NCBI GenBank assembly: GCA_001270045.2
Contig: DF970686.1
Location: forward strand, 627,048 to 691,047
From: Bacteroidales bacterium 6E
GTDB lineage: Bacteria; Bacteroidota; Bacteroidia; Bacteroidales; Prolixibacteraceae
Direction of reading: 5' to 3'
DNA: 64,000 nucleotides
The notes under the pieces are model-generated. The model saw only the letters and a list, made by a program, of their open reading frames with translations, was not told where the DNA came from and ran no database searches. A program made the position numbers and the translations under genes. Positions within the stretch are counted from its first letter, which is position 1. Each line of letters opens with the position of its first letter. This document shows positions 63,610 to 64,000 of this stretch, one piece after another.

Positions 63610-64000
63610 GTCAGTTTTTTAATTTGTTCTAACAAGTTTCGGAAATCATCATTGCTGATCGATACTTGGCGGTATATGTTGATAAGGTTTTCTTTGGTGA
63701 TTTTGTAAAAGTCTTCTTCACGGGGGAGTATCATTAAACCAGCCATTTCCACAGCAGCAGGACTAACGAGGATTTTATCGAAATCCTCTGCAAAGTATTC
63801 AGATGGCCGACCCACACTTCTCGGGAAAAGCGTAATGTGCCAAACACCTGACTTGTAGTTCGCCAGCATGTTAATCATGGGTTCTTGGCCTGAATTGTGA
63901 GGTTTAAGCAGCCATAAGATATCTTTTAGAGTTTGTGCAAGTATTTTCTCCTGGCTTGATCTAATCACAAGCATTTTTCTCAGATAATCACACACGGCAT
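63606..64000 (-). CDS. DUF4922 domain protein, C-terminal part only
   Basis: The frame is open to the window edge, so only about the last 131 residues are seen. The segment VWHITLFPRSVGRPSEYF and SPAAVEMAGLMILPREEDFYKIT match the C-terminal half of DUF4922, a family thought to be related to the HIT/GalT-type nucleotidyl-transferase fold. The function is unknown to me. It overlaps the SpoIID/LytB gene by 4 bases (ATGA), and this gene pair is familiar from other Bacteroidota. Confidence 0.82.
   Translation of the reverse strand, partial: AVCDYLRKMLVIRSSQEKILAQTLKDILWLLKPHNSGQEPMINMLANYKSGVWHITLFPRSVGRPSEYFAEDFDKILVSPAAVEMAGLMILPREEDFYKITKENLINIYRQVSISNDDFRNLLEQIKKLT

Overview
The window reads as a chromosomal segment of a Bacteroidota bacterium, probably near the Bacteroidales/Marinilabiliales. 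Support comes from an RprX/RprY-type two-component pair, a type IX secretion sorting domain, many TonB-dependent receptors, an LptE-TPR-SecG-GroESL neighbourhood, a DUF4922/SpoIID-LytB pair, start codons without strong Shine-Dalgarno sequences, and several promoters of the Bacteroidota type (TTTG about 18-20 bases before TAnnTTTG). I see no insertion sequence, prophage, CRISPR array or rRNA. Most genes are housekeeping; the accessory part is mainly 45-62 kb.

Layout. 0-14 kb: the 5' part of a BNR/sortilin-like exported protein, an AmpG-like transporter, alkaline phosphatase, a bile-acid/sodium symporter family protein, a DEAD-box helicase, dprA, the shikimate pair aroB-aroA, an HGSNAT-like membrane acyltransferase and a GH20 hexosaminidase lipoprotein. 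14-22 kb: tadA, aspS, an ExbB/ExbD energy-transduction operon, tRNA-Ser(GGA), asparaginase, a TatD nuclease and glutamate dehydrogenase. 22-31 kb: groES-groEL, secG, a TPR protein, lptE, a sigma-54 activator, kdsB, a tiny T9SS-sorted protein and a HerA-like ATPase. 31-45 kb: leuS, YitT-like and M23 peptidase genes, a CDF transporter, a LAB_N protein, rnc-fabF-acpP with divergent purN, rprX-rprY and lepA.

45-62 kb is the most distinctive part. A 685-base intergenic region holds a possible free-standing small RNA with a very strong terminator, sigma-54-like elements and an 11-bp tandem repeat. It is followed by a heme-receptor-like TonB-dependent receptor, a PQQ-type propeller protein and a second receptor. 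Converging on these is a tight operon of TonB-dependent receptor, PAT-family MFS transporter, hemN, hemG and hemH. This couples an outer- and inner-membrane uptake route to only the last three steps of protoheme synthesis, which suggests, but does not prove, salvage of a porphyrin precursor or iron complex. The ExbB/ExbD operon at 16.5-18.9 kb could energise these receptors.

The window ends with a lone CrtW-like carotenoid ketolase and the SpoIID/LytB-DUF4922 pair, the latter cut by the window edge. Where only a TTG or an implausible upstream extension lengthened a reading frame, I moved the start to the first convincing ATG and say so. All functions are read from motifs and remembered family features; no searches were run.
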